From Atribacterota bacterium (GTDB lineage: Bacteria > Atribacterota > Atribacteria > Atribacterales > Caldatribacteriaceae): 64,000 nucleotides of DNA. The stretch spans positions 1-64,000 of the forward strand of contig JBDIWM010000001.1 in the NCBI GenBank assembly GCA_039638595.1, written 5' to 3'. The notes under the pieces are model-generated. The model did no database searches and was not told the DNA's origin. It saw only the letters and a list, made by a program, of their open reading frames with translations. The position numbers were made by a program, and so were the translations under genes. Below, piece after piece: positions 8,804 through 17,767 of this stretch; within the stretch, counting starts at the first letter, position 1, and every line of letters begins with the position of its first letter.

Positions 8804-9637
8804 TCATTCGCCGGCTGTGGTCAGGCGCATCCCTTCAATAAAGTACCGCTGCAACAGCGCAAAAAGGAGAATGGTGGGAACAGACGCCATAAGCGCTCCG
8901 GCCATAAGGCTGGGAATGTCGGTTCCCGAACCAGCCCGAAAACCCTGGAGCTGCGCGAGACCCACCATGATTGGCCGAACACCGGCAGAGCGGGTAAGGA
9001 CCATTCCAAACATGAGGTCGTTCCATATCCAGGTAAACTGGAAGAGAAACAGAACCGCAATGGCTGACCTGGAAAGCGGAAGATATATTTTCCAGTACAC
9101 TTTGAAGTTGGAACACCCGTCGAGCTTCGCTGCTTCCAGAACCTCTCCAGGCAAGGTCAAAAAATAGTTTCGGAAAATAAACGTGCAGAAAGGAATACAA
9201 ATAGCAATATAGAAAAGGCTCATGCCGAAAAAGGTATCATAAAGACCCGTGGAAATATACATCTTGAAAAGAGGAATGAGATAAATCTGAAAAGGGAAAA
9301 TGGTTCCACTCCAGATGATGAAAAACCAGCTGAAAGCACCTTTGACTTTCAATCTGGCAATACTGAAAGATGCCAAAGAAGAAAGGAATATGGCTCCCCA
9401 GGATCCCAAAAGGCCATAAATAAGGCTATTGATGAAATACCTTCCCAGTTTGGCCTGATTCCAAGCTTTCACCAGGTTAGGACCAAAAAAGTTCCGGGAG
9501 GGTAATTGCCAGAATTTTTGCGCTCCAAACTCCTGATTGCTCTTGAAGGCCAAAAGCAGGGTGGGCCAGATGGGAAGAATCCACAAAAATCCGAGCACAA
9601 CCATTATGGTATAGATAATGAGGTTCCTTGTTTTCAT
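8804..9637 (-). CDS. Sugar ABC transporter permease (MalG-like)
   Basis: One of two membrane subunits of a CUT1-type carbohydrate importer. The 277 residues contain about six membrane segments and the permease signature loop EAAKLDGCSNFKVYWKIYLPL (about residues 180-200), which contacts the ATPase. ATG 9637 has AGGAG upstream. It follows the MalF-like gene with a 12-base gap and ends the operon binding protein, MalF, MalG. No ATP-binding subunit lies nearby, so a shared MsmK/MalK-type ATPase encoded elsewhere is expected. The substrate cannot be read from sequence. Confidence 0.9.
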   Translation of the reverse strand: MKTRNLIIYTIMVVLGFLWILPIWPTLLLAFKSNQEFGAQKFWQLPSRNFFGPNLVKAWNQAKLGRYFINSLIYGLLGSWGAIFLSSLASFSIARLKVKGAFSWFFIIWSGTIFPFQIYLIPLFKMYISTGLYDTFFGMSLFYIAICIPFCTFIFRNYFLTLPGEVLEAAKLDGCSNFKVYWKIYLPLSRSAIAVLFLFQFTWIWNDLMFGMVLTRSAGVRPIMVGLAQLQGFRAGSGTDIPSLMAGALMASVPTILLFALLQRYFIEGMRLTTAGE

Positions 9638-9649
9638 AGTTCTATCTCC

Positions 9650-10513
9650 TCAATAGTGAACTTCCCGTTTGGTCACTTCCCGGACGTATATCCAGGAAAC
9701 AAAAAGAACCACCACCGAAAGAAAAATGGCAATGGCTGCTCCGTAACCCATGTGGAAAAGCACAAACGATTCCCGAAACATCGACACAGCCAGGGTTTCA
9801 GAAGAACGATATGGACCACCGTCCGTCATCACATAGATAATATCAAAGATATTGAACGAATTAATGAGACTCATTGCTACCACCACGGTGGTAATGGTTC
9901 GAAGCATAGGGAAAACTACGTAGCGAAATGTCTGCCACTCAGTGGCTCCGTCAATTTTGCAGGCTTCAACTGGTTCAGTGGGTATGGTCTGAAGGCCAAT
10001 AAGGAAAATGACCATATTCATCCCCACTGTTTTCCAGGTCCAAGCCCAGATCATGGCATAGGTATTCAGAGGCACTTCAGACAACCAGGAACGGCCTGGA
10101 AACCCTAAAAGACGTAACAGGGTATTGGCTACTCCAAGATCTGGAGAGTACATCCAAAGCCAGATGAGACCGGTTGTTACCGCAGAAATGGTAAGCGGAA
10201 TGTAGAAAAGAGACTTAAACAAATTGGCCAGACGGATGCGGTTGACGAAATACGCTACCAGAAGTCCCAGCAAGACAGAAAAAGCCAGAGTAAAGATAAC
10301 CCAGATAACGGTATTTCTGAGGGAAGTCAGAAAAACATGATCTCGAACAAACTGAAGATAATTACCAAAACCGATAAACTTGGGAATACCCAAACCATCC
10401 CATTTGGTAAAACTCACAACCACGGTATACCCAGCAGGGATCAAAAGAAAAATAACCACCATGGCCAGAGCCGGAAGAATAAAGAGATAACTGCTGAGCT
10501 TCTCTCCTACCAA
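9650..10513 (-). CDS. Sugar ABC transporter permease (MalF-like)
   Basis: Second membrane subunit of the importer, with six predicted membrane segments and the loop EACKIDGATEWQTFRYVVFP (about residues 195-215). I place the start at TTG 10513, because GGGAGGT lies six bases upstream. The ATG at 10531 abuts the hairpin and has no ribosome site. A perfect palindrome separates it from the binding-protein gene, which should lower its expression relative to that gene. Confidence 0.88.
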   Translation of the reverse strand: MVGEKLSSYLFILPALAMVVIFLLIPAGYTVVVSFTKWDGLGIPKFIGFGNYLQFVRDHVFLTSLRNTVIWVIFTLAFSVLLGLLVAYFVNRIRLANLFKSLFYIPLTISAVTTGLIWLWMYSPDLGVANTLLRLLGFPGRSWLSEVPLNTYAMIWAWTWKTVGMNMVIFLIGLQTIPTEPVEACKIDGATEWQTFRYVVFPMLRTITTVVVAMSLINSFNIFDIIYVMTDGGPYRSSETLAVSMFRESFVLFHMGYGAAIAIFLSVVVLFVSWIYVREVTKREVHY

Positions 10514-10530
10514 TTGTATACCTCCCAGCA

Positions 10531-10564
10531 TTGAAAAAGGGGGCTATATAGCCCCCTTTTTCAA
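10531..10564 (-). terminator. Perfect 34-base palindrome between binding protein and permeases
   Basis: The half site TTGAAAAAGGGGGCTAT is followed directly by its exact reverse complement. It includes the TGA stop of the binding-protein gene. The transcript would form a 14-15 pair GC-cored stem followed by UUUUU, acting as a partial terminator or as a 3' end protecting the binding-protein mRNA. Confidence 0.7.
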
Positions 10565-11808
10565 TGAGAACTCCAATACGTATCAGCAACCTTCTGCAAA
10601 TCTCCCAGGATTTGTTCCATTTTCCCTGGATTCAAAATGAATTCTGCAAACTTGTCGACCGCCTCCTCACAGATGTCAGTAGGGGTAGCTTCCCAGAAAC
10701 GGTTAATCAGACGATAATTTTCCTGCGCAACTTGCTTGACGATGTTCTGCATAGGTACTGAGAGGAAATCTGCCGAAGTTTTTTTATTCGCAGGAACAAA
10801 CCCCATGAGTTTACACCACTTGTACTGGGTCTCAGGACTCAACCACCAATCGGCAATCTGTAAAGCTTTTTCCTTACCGGGGGCATTTTTACCAAGAAGC
10901 ATGGGTGCTGCTTCATAAATAATGACCTTTCCCACCTTGGGATCAATGGAAGGAAGGATAAAAGCACCCACGTCTTTCCCAACCGTAAGTCCCATCTGAA
11001 TTAACTGACCCTCGTACCAGTTCCCAATCAAAATCATACCTGCTTTGCCCTGAGCCATAAGACGGGGATAATCGGCAAAAATGTCAGTAGCCGGATCCGA
11101 AAAGTACCCTTTTTCAATCATTTCCCTCCACAGGGTAAAAACCCTTTTGACTGGCTCATCGGTGTACTTTGCCTTACCCACCATGAGGTCAATGTACACA
11201 TCGGGGTTAGTCCGAATCATGAGGTCTTCAAAATAAATGAAAGTGGGCCATCTTCCCTGAACCGTGCTACCTAAGGGAACAATACCATTGGCCTTCAGGA
11301 CATCACAAATTTTGATGAATTCTTCCCAGGTTTTGGGTTCCTCCAACCCAAATTTCTGAAACACCGGAACACTGTAATACACAACCCAGTAAGCCAGGTT
11401 AGTGGGCACACCATAAACCTTTCCGTCGAATTCGAACGCATCCTTGAAGGCCAAATCGTACTCATCCCTGTGTTTTTCCCACAGAGCTGTCACATCTTCC
11501 ACAAGTCCGGTATCCACCAGCGGTTTCATACGAAAATCCGACCACCAGGTAAAAAGTTCCGGCGCCTTACCAGTTGGAAGAGCGGTCCTCACTGCAGACA
11601 TAAATACATCCGTAGTAGGAAAAGGAGTGGGCGTGAACGCGATTCCCAGTTCCTCAGCACAGATCCTGGCCATTTCGGTAAACAGGGTTTGCCAGTCAGG
11701 TGCACCTCCCTTATCGTGCATCAGAACAATTTCCTGTGCCCAGAGTTGAAACTGAAAAGCAAAAATACCCAGGAAAACCATAACCACCAACCAACAGAAT
11801 CTTTTCAT
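10561..11808 (-). CDS. Sugar ABC transporter substrate-binding protein
   Basis: A 415-residue solute-binding protein of the MalE/UgpB class (SBP_bac_1 fold) with a cleavable signal peptide (LVVMVFLGIFAFQFQLWA). Characteristic segments include GKVYGVPTNLAYWVVYYS, GLEEPKTWEEFIKICDVLKANG and GKAGMILIGNWYEGQL. It captures a sugar outside the cell for the two permeases. ATG 11808 has GAGGAGGG upstream. First gene of the operon; divergent from iorA with about 225 bases between. The nearby cupin and dehydrogenase remnants suggest the sugar was once oxidised by that pathway; this is inference. Confidence 0.92.
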   Translation of the reverse strand: MKRFCWLVVMVFLGIFAFQFQLWAQEIVLMHDKGGAPDWQTLFTEMARICAEELGIAFTPTPFPTTDVFMSAVRTALPTGKAPELFTWWSDFRMKPLVDTGLVEDVTALWEKHRDEYDLAFKDAFEFDGKVYGVPTNLAYWVVYYSVPVFQKFGLEEPKTWEEFIKICDVLKANGIVPLGSTVQGRWPTFIYFEDLMIRTNPDVYIDLMVGKAKYTDEPVKRVFTLWREMIEKGYFSDPATDIFADYPRLMAQGKAGMILIGNWYEGQLIQMGLTVGKDVGAFILPSIDPKVGKVIIYEAAPMLLGKNAPGKEKALQIADWWLSPETQYKWCKLMGFVPANKKTSADFLSVPMQNIVKQVAQENYRLINRFWEATPTDICEEAVDKFAEFILNPGKMEQILGDLQKVADTYWSSH

Positions 11809-11975
11809 AAAAATCCCTCCTCAAGCAGATTTTTGGAAAAGAACGCTTACAGTAATTACACAGAAAGCAAGGAATTCAATAAATAGCCTAAATAACTCTT
11901 AACGTAGAACCGCTGTCTTTCGCTCTCCATTCTTCTCAAAGACATTTTTGCTTGGGGTACTCGTCCAACGGGTAT

Positions 11976-12004
11976 TTGACTTTCTTCCTTTCTTCCCTTA
12001 CAAT
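11976..12004 (+). promoter_or_regulatory. Sigma-70 promoter of iorAB
   Basis: TTGACT (11976-11981) and TACAAT (11999-12004) with a 17-base spacer. Transcription would start near 12011, leaving only about 25 bases before the TTG start at 12036. Confidence 0.7.
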
Positions 12005-12035
12005 CCAGAAAAAAACCTGCGGGAGGTTACCATCT

Positions 12036-13775
12036 TTGGAACGAGAAAGAACCCAAAGAAAAATCATGCTCGGTAACGAAGCTTTTGCCCGGGGGGCTTA
12101 TGAAGGTGGCGTAGAAGTTGCGGCCGGTTACCCCGGAACACCGAGTACCGAGATTCTTGAATTCCTCAGCAAGTATTCCACCGTTCATTCCCGATGGTGT
12201 CCAAACGAGAAGGTTGCTTTTGAAGTCGCCGCTGGAGCTGCGATTGGAGGAAAAAGAGGACTGGCAACCATGAAACACGTGGGATTAAACGTCGCCAGCG
12301 ATGCCCTGATGACTCTGGCCTATACCGGGGTTAACGCCGGATTTGTTTGCATCGTAGCCGATGACCCAGGAATGCATTCTTCCCAAAATGAACAGGATTC
12401 CAGAAACTATGCTCTCTTTGCCAAGGTTCCCTACCTTGAACCGGCCAACAGCCAGGAAGCACTGCTTTTCGCCCGCCTGGCCTTTACCATCTCAGAAGAA
12501 TTCGATACTCCGGTGCTCATCCGTTCCACCACCCGGGTTTCACACAGTAGAAGTGTGGTAGAAATCGGAGAACGAGAAACAGTTCCGGTGCGACCATACC
12601 AAAAGTGTGCCCCAAAGTTTGTGATGATTCCGGCGTTTGCCCGCGAACGGCGAAAAGTTTTGGAAGAACGGCTACAGAAACTCCAGCAATGGGTCGAAGA
12701 AACTCCCCTCAATCAAGTAGAGCTTCGCGACCCATCTTTGGGAATCATCACGGGGGGAGTCCTCTACGACTACCTCCGGGAAATCGCTCCTTCGGTTTCC
12801 ATCCTCAAATTAGGGGTTGGCTACCCCTTACCAGTGCAAAAAATCCGGGAATTCGCTCAACAGGTTAAGCGACTTGTCATTCTTGAGGAACTGGACCCCA
12901 TCTGGGAAAGAGAACTCAAAGCGCTGGGAATACCGGTTGAGGGAAGAAATCTGTTTCCCGGTATTGGCGAGATTACACCTGATACCATCATCGAATGCCT
13001 GTTTCCGGAAAAGAAACGAGAATATGTGGAAGTGAACGAATATCTTCCCCGACCACCGGTCCTCTGTGCCGGTTGCCCACATCGCGGTGTCTTCAAGGTC
13101 CTGAAAGACCTGAGTGCCACCGTTTGTGGCGATATCGGTTGTTATACCTTAGGAACCTTGCCACCGCTTTCCTCCATGGATACCTGCATCTGCATGGGTG
13201 CCTCCATTTCTATGGCTGAGGGCATTAAACTCGCTCATCCTGAACGCCCAGTCGTGGCTGTGCTCGGTGATTCAACCTTTATTCATGCCGGTATTCCACC
13301 ACTGATTGATGTTGTATACAATAAAACCCCCATTGTGGTCCTCATTCTTGACAACGGCACCACGGCCATGACTGGTGGACAAGAACATCCTGCCACGGGG
13401 AAAACACTTTCTGGGGAAGATACTGTGCGCCTTGACTTTCCGGCTCTGGGACAAGCCATTGGGATTCCCCGGGTCGAACGGGTCAATGCCTACCACATCG
13501 AAAAATTACGTACCCTGCTTCAGGAAGCCTTTCTCGCTCAGCACCCCACCCTCCTCATTATCGAAGGACTATGTCAACTCAAAAAGAGAGAACGGCATAC
13601 CCCTTTTGCTGTGCAGGATACCTTCTGTCTTCACTGTGGCCTGTGCGTGAGCACTGGTTGTCCCGCCATCGAAAATGGAGATGTCATTCGCATCATTTTC
13701 GAGCGTTGTGCTGGATGCAGCATCTGTGCCCAACTTTGTCCCTTTGAAGCCATTAAAGAGGTACAAACGCCATGA
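12036..13775 (+). CDS. iorA: Indolepyruvate:ferredoxin oxidoreductase, alpha subunit
   Basis: Oxidises aryl 2-oxo acids (from Trp, Phe, Tyr transamination) to acyl-CoA, passing electrons to ferredoxin. A 579-residue product is obtained from TTG 12036, which has GGGAGG nine bases upstream and a promoter just before. Domains in order: pyruvate:ferredoxin oxidoreductase-like domain (GYPGTPSTEIL), core domain, thiamine diphosphate domain (CAGCPHRGVF, GDIGCYTLG, LGDSTFIHAG) and two C-terminal [4Fe-4S] clusters (CLHCGLCVSTGCP and CAGCSICAQLCP). Overlaps iorB by four bases (ATGA), so the two subunits are co-translated. Typical of anaerobic amino acid fermenters. Confidence 0.96.
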   Translation: MERERTQRKIMLGNEAFARGAYEGGVEVAAGYPGTPSTEILEFLSKYSTVHSRWCPNEKVAFEVAAGAAIGGKRGLATMKHVGLNVASDALMTLAYTGVNAGFVCIVADDPGMHSSQNEQDSRNYALFAKVPYLEPANSQEALLFARLAFTISEEFDTPVLIRSTTRVSHSRSVVEIGERETVPVRPYQKCAPKFVMIPAFARERRKVLEERLQKLQQWVEETPLNQVELRDPSLGIITGGVLYDYLREIAPSVSILKLGVGYPLPVQKIREFAQQVKRLVILEELDPIWERELKALGIPVEGRNLFPGIGEITPDTIIECLFPEKKREYVEVNEYLPRPPVLCAGCPHRGVFKVLKDLSATVCGDIGCYTLGTLPPLSSMDTCICMGASISMAEGIKLAHPERPVVAVLGDSTFIHAGIPPLIDVVYNKTPIVVLILDNGTTAMTGGQEHPATGKTLSGEDTVRLDFPALGQAIGIPRVERVNAYHIEKLRTLLQEAFLAQHPTLLIIEGLCQLKKRERHTPFAVQDTFCLHCGLCVSTGCPAIENGDVIRIIFERCAGCSICAQLCPFEAIKEVQTP

Positions 13776-14383
13776 AAGGGAGCATCATCCTTTGCGGAGT
13801 CGGAGGAATGGGAATTCTCAAAGCGAGCGAAATCATTGCTGAGGTCCTACTTCAGAGCGGATTCCTTGTAAGACAATCTGAAGTTCACGGAATGGCCCAG
13901 CGTGGTGGGAGCGTTGTGACTCATCTGCGTTTTGGAAAAGAGGCGTACGCTCCGCTCCTTTCAAAAGGCGAAGCAGACTTCATGCTTGCCTTTGAGGAAA
14001 TGGAAACTCTACGTTATCTCCAATACCTCAAAAAGGGTGGCATCGTTCTCCTCAACACCATCCGTATATGTCCACCGGGCATTGAAATGAAACAGTATCC
14101 TCAAGAAATCGCCAAAATACTTCAGACCCACGGATTTACCGTAATTCCTCTCAATGTTACCGAAATCAGCCTCCAGATTGGTGATATCCGTACCACCAAC
14201 ACGGTACTTTTGGGGGGACTGAGCGCGATCTTCCCGGTTAACGATTTATGTATTTGGAAAAAAGCGGTCGAGAAGATACTGGCTGGGAAAAATCTCTCCC
14301 AAAACCTCATTGCCTTTGAGGCGGGAAGACGGTACGTCGAATCTCTGCCATCCCCAATGGAATCGAAATTCCCATGGGCCTGA
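13772..14383 (+). CDS. iorB: Indolepyruvate:ferredoxin oxidoreductase, beta subunit
   Basis: The 203-residue gamma-type domain partner of IorA; together they form the alpha2-beta2 enzyme. The N-terminus has the glycine-rich GVGGMGILKASEI motif, and VHGMAQRGGSVVTHLRFG is diagnostic of the POR gamma-like domain. Size is usual for IorB. Start overlaps the iorA stop. Downstream is a 211-base gap to the MFS gene holding no gene I can support. Confidence 0.95.
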   Translation: MKGSIILCGVGGMGILKASEIIAEVLLQSGFLVRQSEVHGMAQRGGSVVTHLRFGKEAYAPLLSKGEADFMLAFEEMETLRYLQYLKKGGIVLLNTIRICPPGIEMKQYPQEIAKILQTHGFTVIPLNVTEISLQIGDIRTTNTVLLGGLSAIFPVNDLCIWKKAVEKILAGKNLSQNLIAFEAGRRYVESLPSPMESKFPWA

Positions 14384-14451
14384 ACATGGAAAAATATTCC
14401 AGCCGTGTTTCCCAAAGACCACAGAAACAAACTTTTGACGCGTGCACCACT

Positions 14452-14466
14452 CAAGGAAAATCCTTG
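14452..14466. promoter_or_regulatory. Short inverted repeat upstream of the MFS gene
   Basis: CAAGGA-AAA-TCCTTG lies in the 211-base gap (14384-14594) between iorB and the MFS carrier gene. It could be an operator, but no clear promoter hexamers flank it. Nothing else is visible in the gap. Confidence 0.3.
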
Positions 14467-14594
14467 TATTTCTTAGCTCCTTCCTTCCGTACACTCCGTA
14501 TCCCCAGCAACGACATCGCTCCGGCAATCCCCTATTTTCTCGCACTTACTGATCTTGGCTTATCCTGGACTATTCCCAAGGAGGACAATCAGCT

Positions 14595-15806
14595 GTGAAC
14601 AACATCCGCAAGGCCTGGACGGTGGTCATTGCCGGTTTCGGCGTCAACCTCACTTTAGGATTCCTCTACTCTTGGGGAGTCATCGCTTCAACACTTTCCG
14701 ACCAGCTAGGATGGAGTGCCTTTCAAACCCAAATTCCGTACATGGTGGCATCAATCCTGTTTGCCCTTTCCATGATCCCAGGGGGACGTATCCAAGACCG
14801 CAAAGGTCCCAGGATTCCACTCTGGCTCGCCAGTGCCCTGGCTGGAACGGGTTTCTTTCTGGCTTCACGTTTTTTAAGCGTTACTGGTTTAACACTCTTC
14901 TTCGGAATATTCTTTGGTCTGGCGATGGGTTTTGGGTATGCAGCGCCCACTCCTGCAGCGGTCAAATGGTTTCATCTCCAAAACCGGGGACTGATTTCTG
15001 GAATCGTAGTAAGTGGTTATGGCCTTGCTCCTATTTATATCGCACCCCTTTCTCACTTCTTACTTTCCCGTTATGGCATCGAAGGTACATTTATTATTTT
15101 CAGTCTCCTTCTTACCACTATCCTCTTTGTACTTTCGCTTCTCCTTACCAATCCTCCACCCTCTTTTTCTCCAGTACTTCTCTCTTTTGGTCGAAAAATA
15201 ATTCTCCCAACCACCAGGGATTACTCTGTAACCGAGATGATGCGTACCAAAACTTTCCTGAAACTGTGGGTTCTGTTCTTTCTGGGCACTTTTTCAGGAC
15301 TTTTGGTCATCGGTCAGATGTCCAAGATTGCTCAGGAAGTGGCGGGTATCGAACAGGGATTTCTTTCGGTCATGTTCTATGCCCTGGCCAATTTTCTGGG
15401 ACGCCTGAGCTGGGGTTCTCTTTCTGACCGCATTGGACGAATCAAATCACTACTCATTACATTTGCCATACAAGCCGGTATCTTTTTCGTCTTCGAAAAA
15501 ATGACCAATCCTACCCTACTACTCTTTGCGAAGTCTTGTGTCGGCTTTACTTTTGGTGGTATGCTGGCTCTCTTTCCAGCACTCTGTGCTGATTTCTTTG
15601 GTCTCAAAAACTTAGGGCTCAATTATGGAATCCTCTTTACAGCCTGGGGAGTCGGGGGTGTGATTGGCCCATTCATCGGAGGTTTCTCTCGCGACCTCAC
15701 GGGTAGCCACACCCTAAGTTTTCTCATTTCTGGATGCGCAAGCGTTTTGGGAATCATTGTAAGCATCTTTCTCCAAAGGTCTCAGCACCCAAAACAAGTT
15801 TTTTAA
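14595..15806 (+). CDS. MFS transporter of the oxalate/formate antiporter (OFA) family
   Basis: A 403-residue inner membrane carrier with twelve predicted helices. OFA-type features: GFLYSWGVIASTLSDQLGWS at the first helices, PGGRIQDRKGPRIP as the loop 2-3 signature, and a related loop SDRIGRIKSL in the second half. Family members exchange small mono- or dicarboxylates, often oxalate/formate or pyruvate-like acids. Start GTG 14595 has AAGGAGG upstream. Lying directly after iorAB, it may move an organic acid linked to amino acid fermentation, but the substrate is not fixed by sequence. Confidence 0.85.
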   Translation: MNNIRKAWTVVIAGFGVNLTLGFLYSWGVIASTLSDQLGWSAFQTQIPYMVASILFALSMIPGGRIQDRKGPRIPLWLASALAGTGFFLASRFLSVTGLTLFFGIFFGLAMGFGYAAPTPAAVKWFHLQNRGLISGIVVSGYGLAPIYIAPLSHFLLSRYGIEGTFIIFSLLLTTILFVLSLLLTNPPPSFSPVLLSFGRKIILPTTRDYSVTEMMRTKTFLKLWVLFFLGTFSGLLVIGQMSKIAQEVAGIEQGFLSVMFYALANFLGRLSWGSLSDRIGRIKSLLITFAIQAGIFFVFEKMTNPTLLLFAKSCVGFTFGGMLALFPALCADFFGLKNLGLNYGILFTAWGVGGVIGPFIGGFSRDLTGSHTLSFLISGCASVLGIIVSIFLQRSQHPKQVF

Positions 15807-15827
15807 GGGGAGGTGAGGGATCTGTCC

Positions 15828-17603
15828 TTGGCCGATTGGATAAAAAGGGTAAAGAAGAAATGGATTCTAACTGTGTTCTTGTTTACTGGAATGCTCTATG
15901 CATGGCAAAGCTTTGTTTTTGCGTCCTCTCCGATTCGGGGTGTATGGATCGATACGAAAAGCATTCCTTCAGCTCGCGAAGGTATTGCCAGTATGTTAGA
16001 GCGCCTCAAGGAAGCTCACTTCACTACAATTTTCCTGGAATCGTTTTACAATGGGAAGACTATTTACCCCTCCCAGTTTCTCGCCTCTCTGGGTTTTTCT
16101 CCGCAGATGGACGCCTTTGCTCAGTTTGGGATTGACCCTTTGCAAATCTTCCTTGAAGAGGCCCATAAAAGAGGGATCGAAGTTCATGCCTGGATGCATA
16201 TCTTTTACATCAGTCGCAACGAACCAGGAGAACTCCTGAGCCACTTTCCCCACTGGGCTGTGGTCGGCAAAGATGGAAAACCGGGCTACCAGAGCGGGAC
16301 GAACTTCCTCTACTGGTTATGTCCCTTAGAGAAAGAGGTACAGGATTTTTATCAGAAACTCTTAGAAGAGCTGGCTGAACGATATCCCCTTGATGGCATC
16401 CAGCTCGACTATTACCGTTTTCCAGAACCAACCCTTATCGACACCTGTTATGCTGAAAAACATCGCCGTGAATTCTTAAACCAATACGGCATTGATCCGA
16501 TCAGTATTGACCCCCTCGAGGATGGAAAGCTGTACCAGGCCTGGATCCAATTTCGGGCGGATCGTTTGACCGAATTTACCCGTACCCTCACCACAAACCT
16601 TAAAAAGAAACGTCCCCAGATACGCCTTTCCTGTGCCGTGAAACCCCTGGGATTTCCCATAGGGCGGTATCCTGGATCGTTACAGGATTGGCCTCGCTGG
16701 GCCAAGGAAAACCTTTTTGATTTCCTCGCACCCATGACTTACAGTTCCCGTCCGGCAGAATTCGAGGGAATGCTTCTCTGGACCCGGACCTTCGCTCCCC
16801 GTGCGCCAATTTTGGCGGGAGTCTGGACCGTAAACCTCCCCGCCTTCACCATCCTCGAAGTAATCGAACGAGCAGAACGGTATCCCTTATTCGGGCTTTC
16901 ACTCTTTGCCTGTCCTTACCTGACCAATGAAATCCTGAAAGCCTTATCCCAACGTGAACCACAAAAACACAAATCCCGGGCCATCCCTCCGGTTTCCTTT
17001 TACCGGGAAAATGTTCGTATCATCAAAGCCTTTTTCACGAAGGAACCCATTATCGTGGACGGAAAGCTGGACGAATTCACCTGGGAACAGGTGTCCTTCC
17101 AAAACCAATTTACTCTCCTTACTGGTGGTCCAAGCAAAAAGAAAACCGAAGTTGCCGTACAGTATGACGAAACCAAACTGTACTTTGCCATCCGGATGGA
17201 AAACTTTCCAGAGCGGTCACTCCGCTTTCGAAAAAGAGACGAACCGGTATTTTACGAAGACTCTGTCGAAATATATCTCGACCCCTTTGGGAACGAAGGA
17301 ATTTTTTACCAGTTGGCTGTAAACGCCCACGGAGGATTTTACGATTCCTTTTCTCTTACTGGACCATCATGGAACGGAAACTGGGAAATAGGTGTGGAAC
17401 GGGACGGAAGCACACTCGTTCTGGAAATCGCCATTCCTTTTGCCGAACTCAAGACCCAAAAACCACAACCAGGCACGACTTGGGGTATTAACTTTTATCG
17501 GAATGAACCACAGGATGGACTTTTCAGCGCTTTCTCACCTGTCCCAGGAGTCTACCCTGCAGCAACACTGTTGGGAAAACTACAGTTTGAAAATAACCCA
17601 TAA
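15828..17603 (+). CDS. Family-10-like glycoside hydrolase with C-terminal CBM9-like domain
   Basis: An exported protein of about 591 residues. After a signal sequence (WILTVFLFTGMLYAW) comes a GHL10 (DUF187, YngK-type) TIM barrel: IRGVWIDTKS, EVHAWMHIF, DGIQLDYYRFP and FDFLAPMTYSS mark strands carrying likely acid residues. From about residue 400 a carbohydrate-binding domain of the CBM9-like type begins (IIVDGKLDEFTWE, FYEDSVEIYLDP). Such proteins act on cell-wall or polysaccharide sugars outside the cell. TTG 15828 is preferred, as GGAGGTGA lies 11 bases before; GTG 15813 is possible. The stop codon lies within the candidate small RNA gene on the other strand. Confidence 0.85.
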   Translation: MADWIKRVKKKWILTVFLFTGMLYAWQSFVFASSPIRGVWIDTKSIPSAREGIASMLERLKEAHFTTIFLESFYNGKTIYPSQFLASLGFSPQMDAFAQFGIDPLQIFLEEAHKRGIEVHAWMHIFYISRNEPGELLSHFPHWAVVGKDGKPGYQSGTNFLYWLCPLEKEVQDFYQKLLEELAERYPLDGIQLDYYRFPEPTLIDTCYAEKHRREFLNQYGIDPISIDPLEDGKLYQAWIQFRADRLTEFTRTLTTNLKKKRPQIRLSCAVKPLGFPIGRYPGSLQDWPRWAKENLFDFLAPMTYSSRPAEFEGMLLWTRTFAPRAPILAGVWTVNLPAFTILEVIERAERYPLFGLSLFACPYLTNEILKALSQREPQKHKSRAIPPVSFYRENVRIIKAFFTKEPIIVDGKLDEFTWEQVSFQNQFTLLTGGPSKKKTEVAVQYDETKLYFAIRMENFPERSLRFRKRDEPVFYEDSVEIYLDPFGNEGIFYQLAVNAHGGFYDSFSLTGPSWNGNWEIGVERDGSTLVLEIAIPFAELKTQKPQPGTTWGINFYRNEPQDGLFSAFSPVPGVYPAATLLGKLQFENNP

Positions 17604-17697
17604 AACACCTATGGGGAGTTACCTCTAGCGGGAAGGTAACTCCCCATAGGTGCAAGGAGGGGATTTTCGCTATTAAGATGTTTCATTCAACTTCCAG
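17601..17697 (-). ncRNA. Candidate small RNA with C-rich ribosome-site-complementary motif
   Basis: A perfect-hexamer promoter (17704-17731) fires leftward into a stretch with no gene on that strand. Transcription from about 17697 gives roughly 95 bases: a 35-base A/U-rich 5' part, then CCCCUCCUUG (17653-17662). An 18-pair hairpin follows (arms 17635-17652 and 17606-17623, 11-base loop), with UUUU after it, a good intrinsic terminator. The CCUCCUU segment is unpaired in this model and is exactly complementary to Shine-Dalgarno sequences, as in C-rich motif small RNAs of Firmicutes. No known RNA family is recognised. Its 3' end overlaps the stop of the hydrolase gene on the opposite strand. 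Confidence 0.6.
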
Positions 17698-17703
17698 AAC
17701 TTT

Positions 17704-17731
17704 ATTATATAAAGGTTTTTTATTTTGTCAA
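17704..17731 (-). promoter_or_regulatory. Consensus sigma-70 promoter of the candidate small RNA
   Basis: TTGACA (17726-17731) and TATAAT (17704-17709), both perfect, with a 16-base A-rich spacer. It points away from the neighbouring leftward gene and toward the hairpin at 17606-17652. This is the best consensus promoter seen in the window. Confidence 0.75.
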
Positions 17732-17767
17732 GACTCCAATCAGAAATTTTATAAAAAATTTTGGAAA

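Noticed and set aside
14374-14598. A 74-residue rightward frame between iorB and the MFS gene
   Set aside because: It has no ribosome site, odd composition and overlap with both neighbours; no family resemblance.
17606-17652. The 18-pair hairpin as terminator of the rightward hydrolase gene
   Set aside because: No T-run follows on that strand, while the other strand has UUUU and a perfect promoter upstream.
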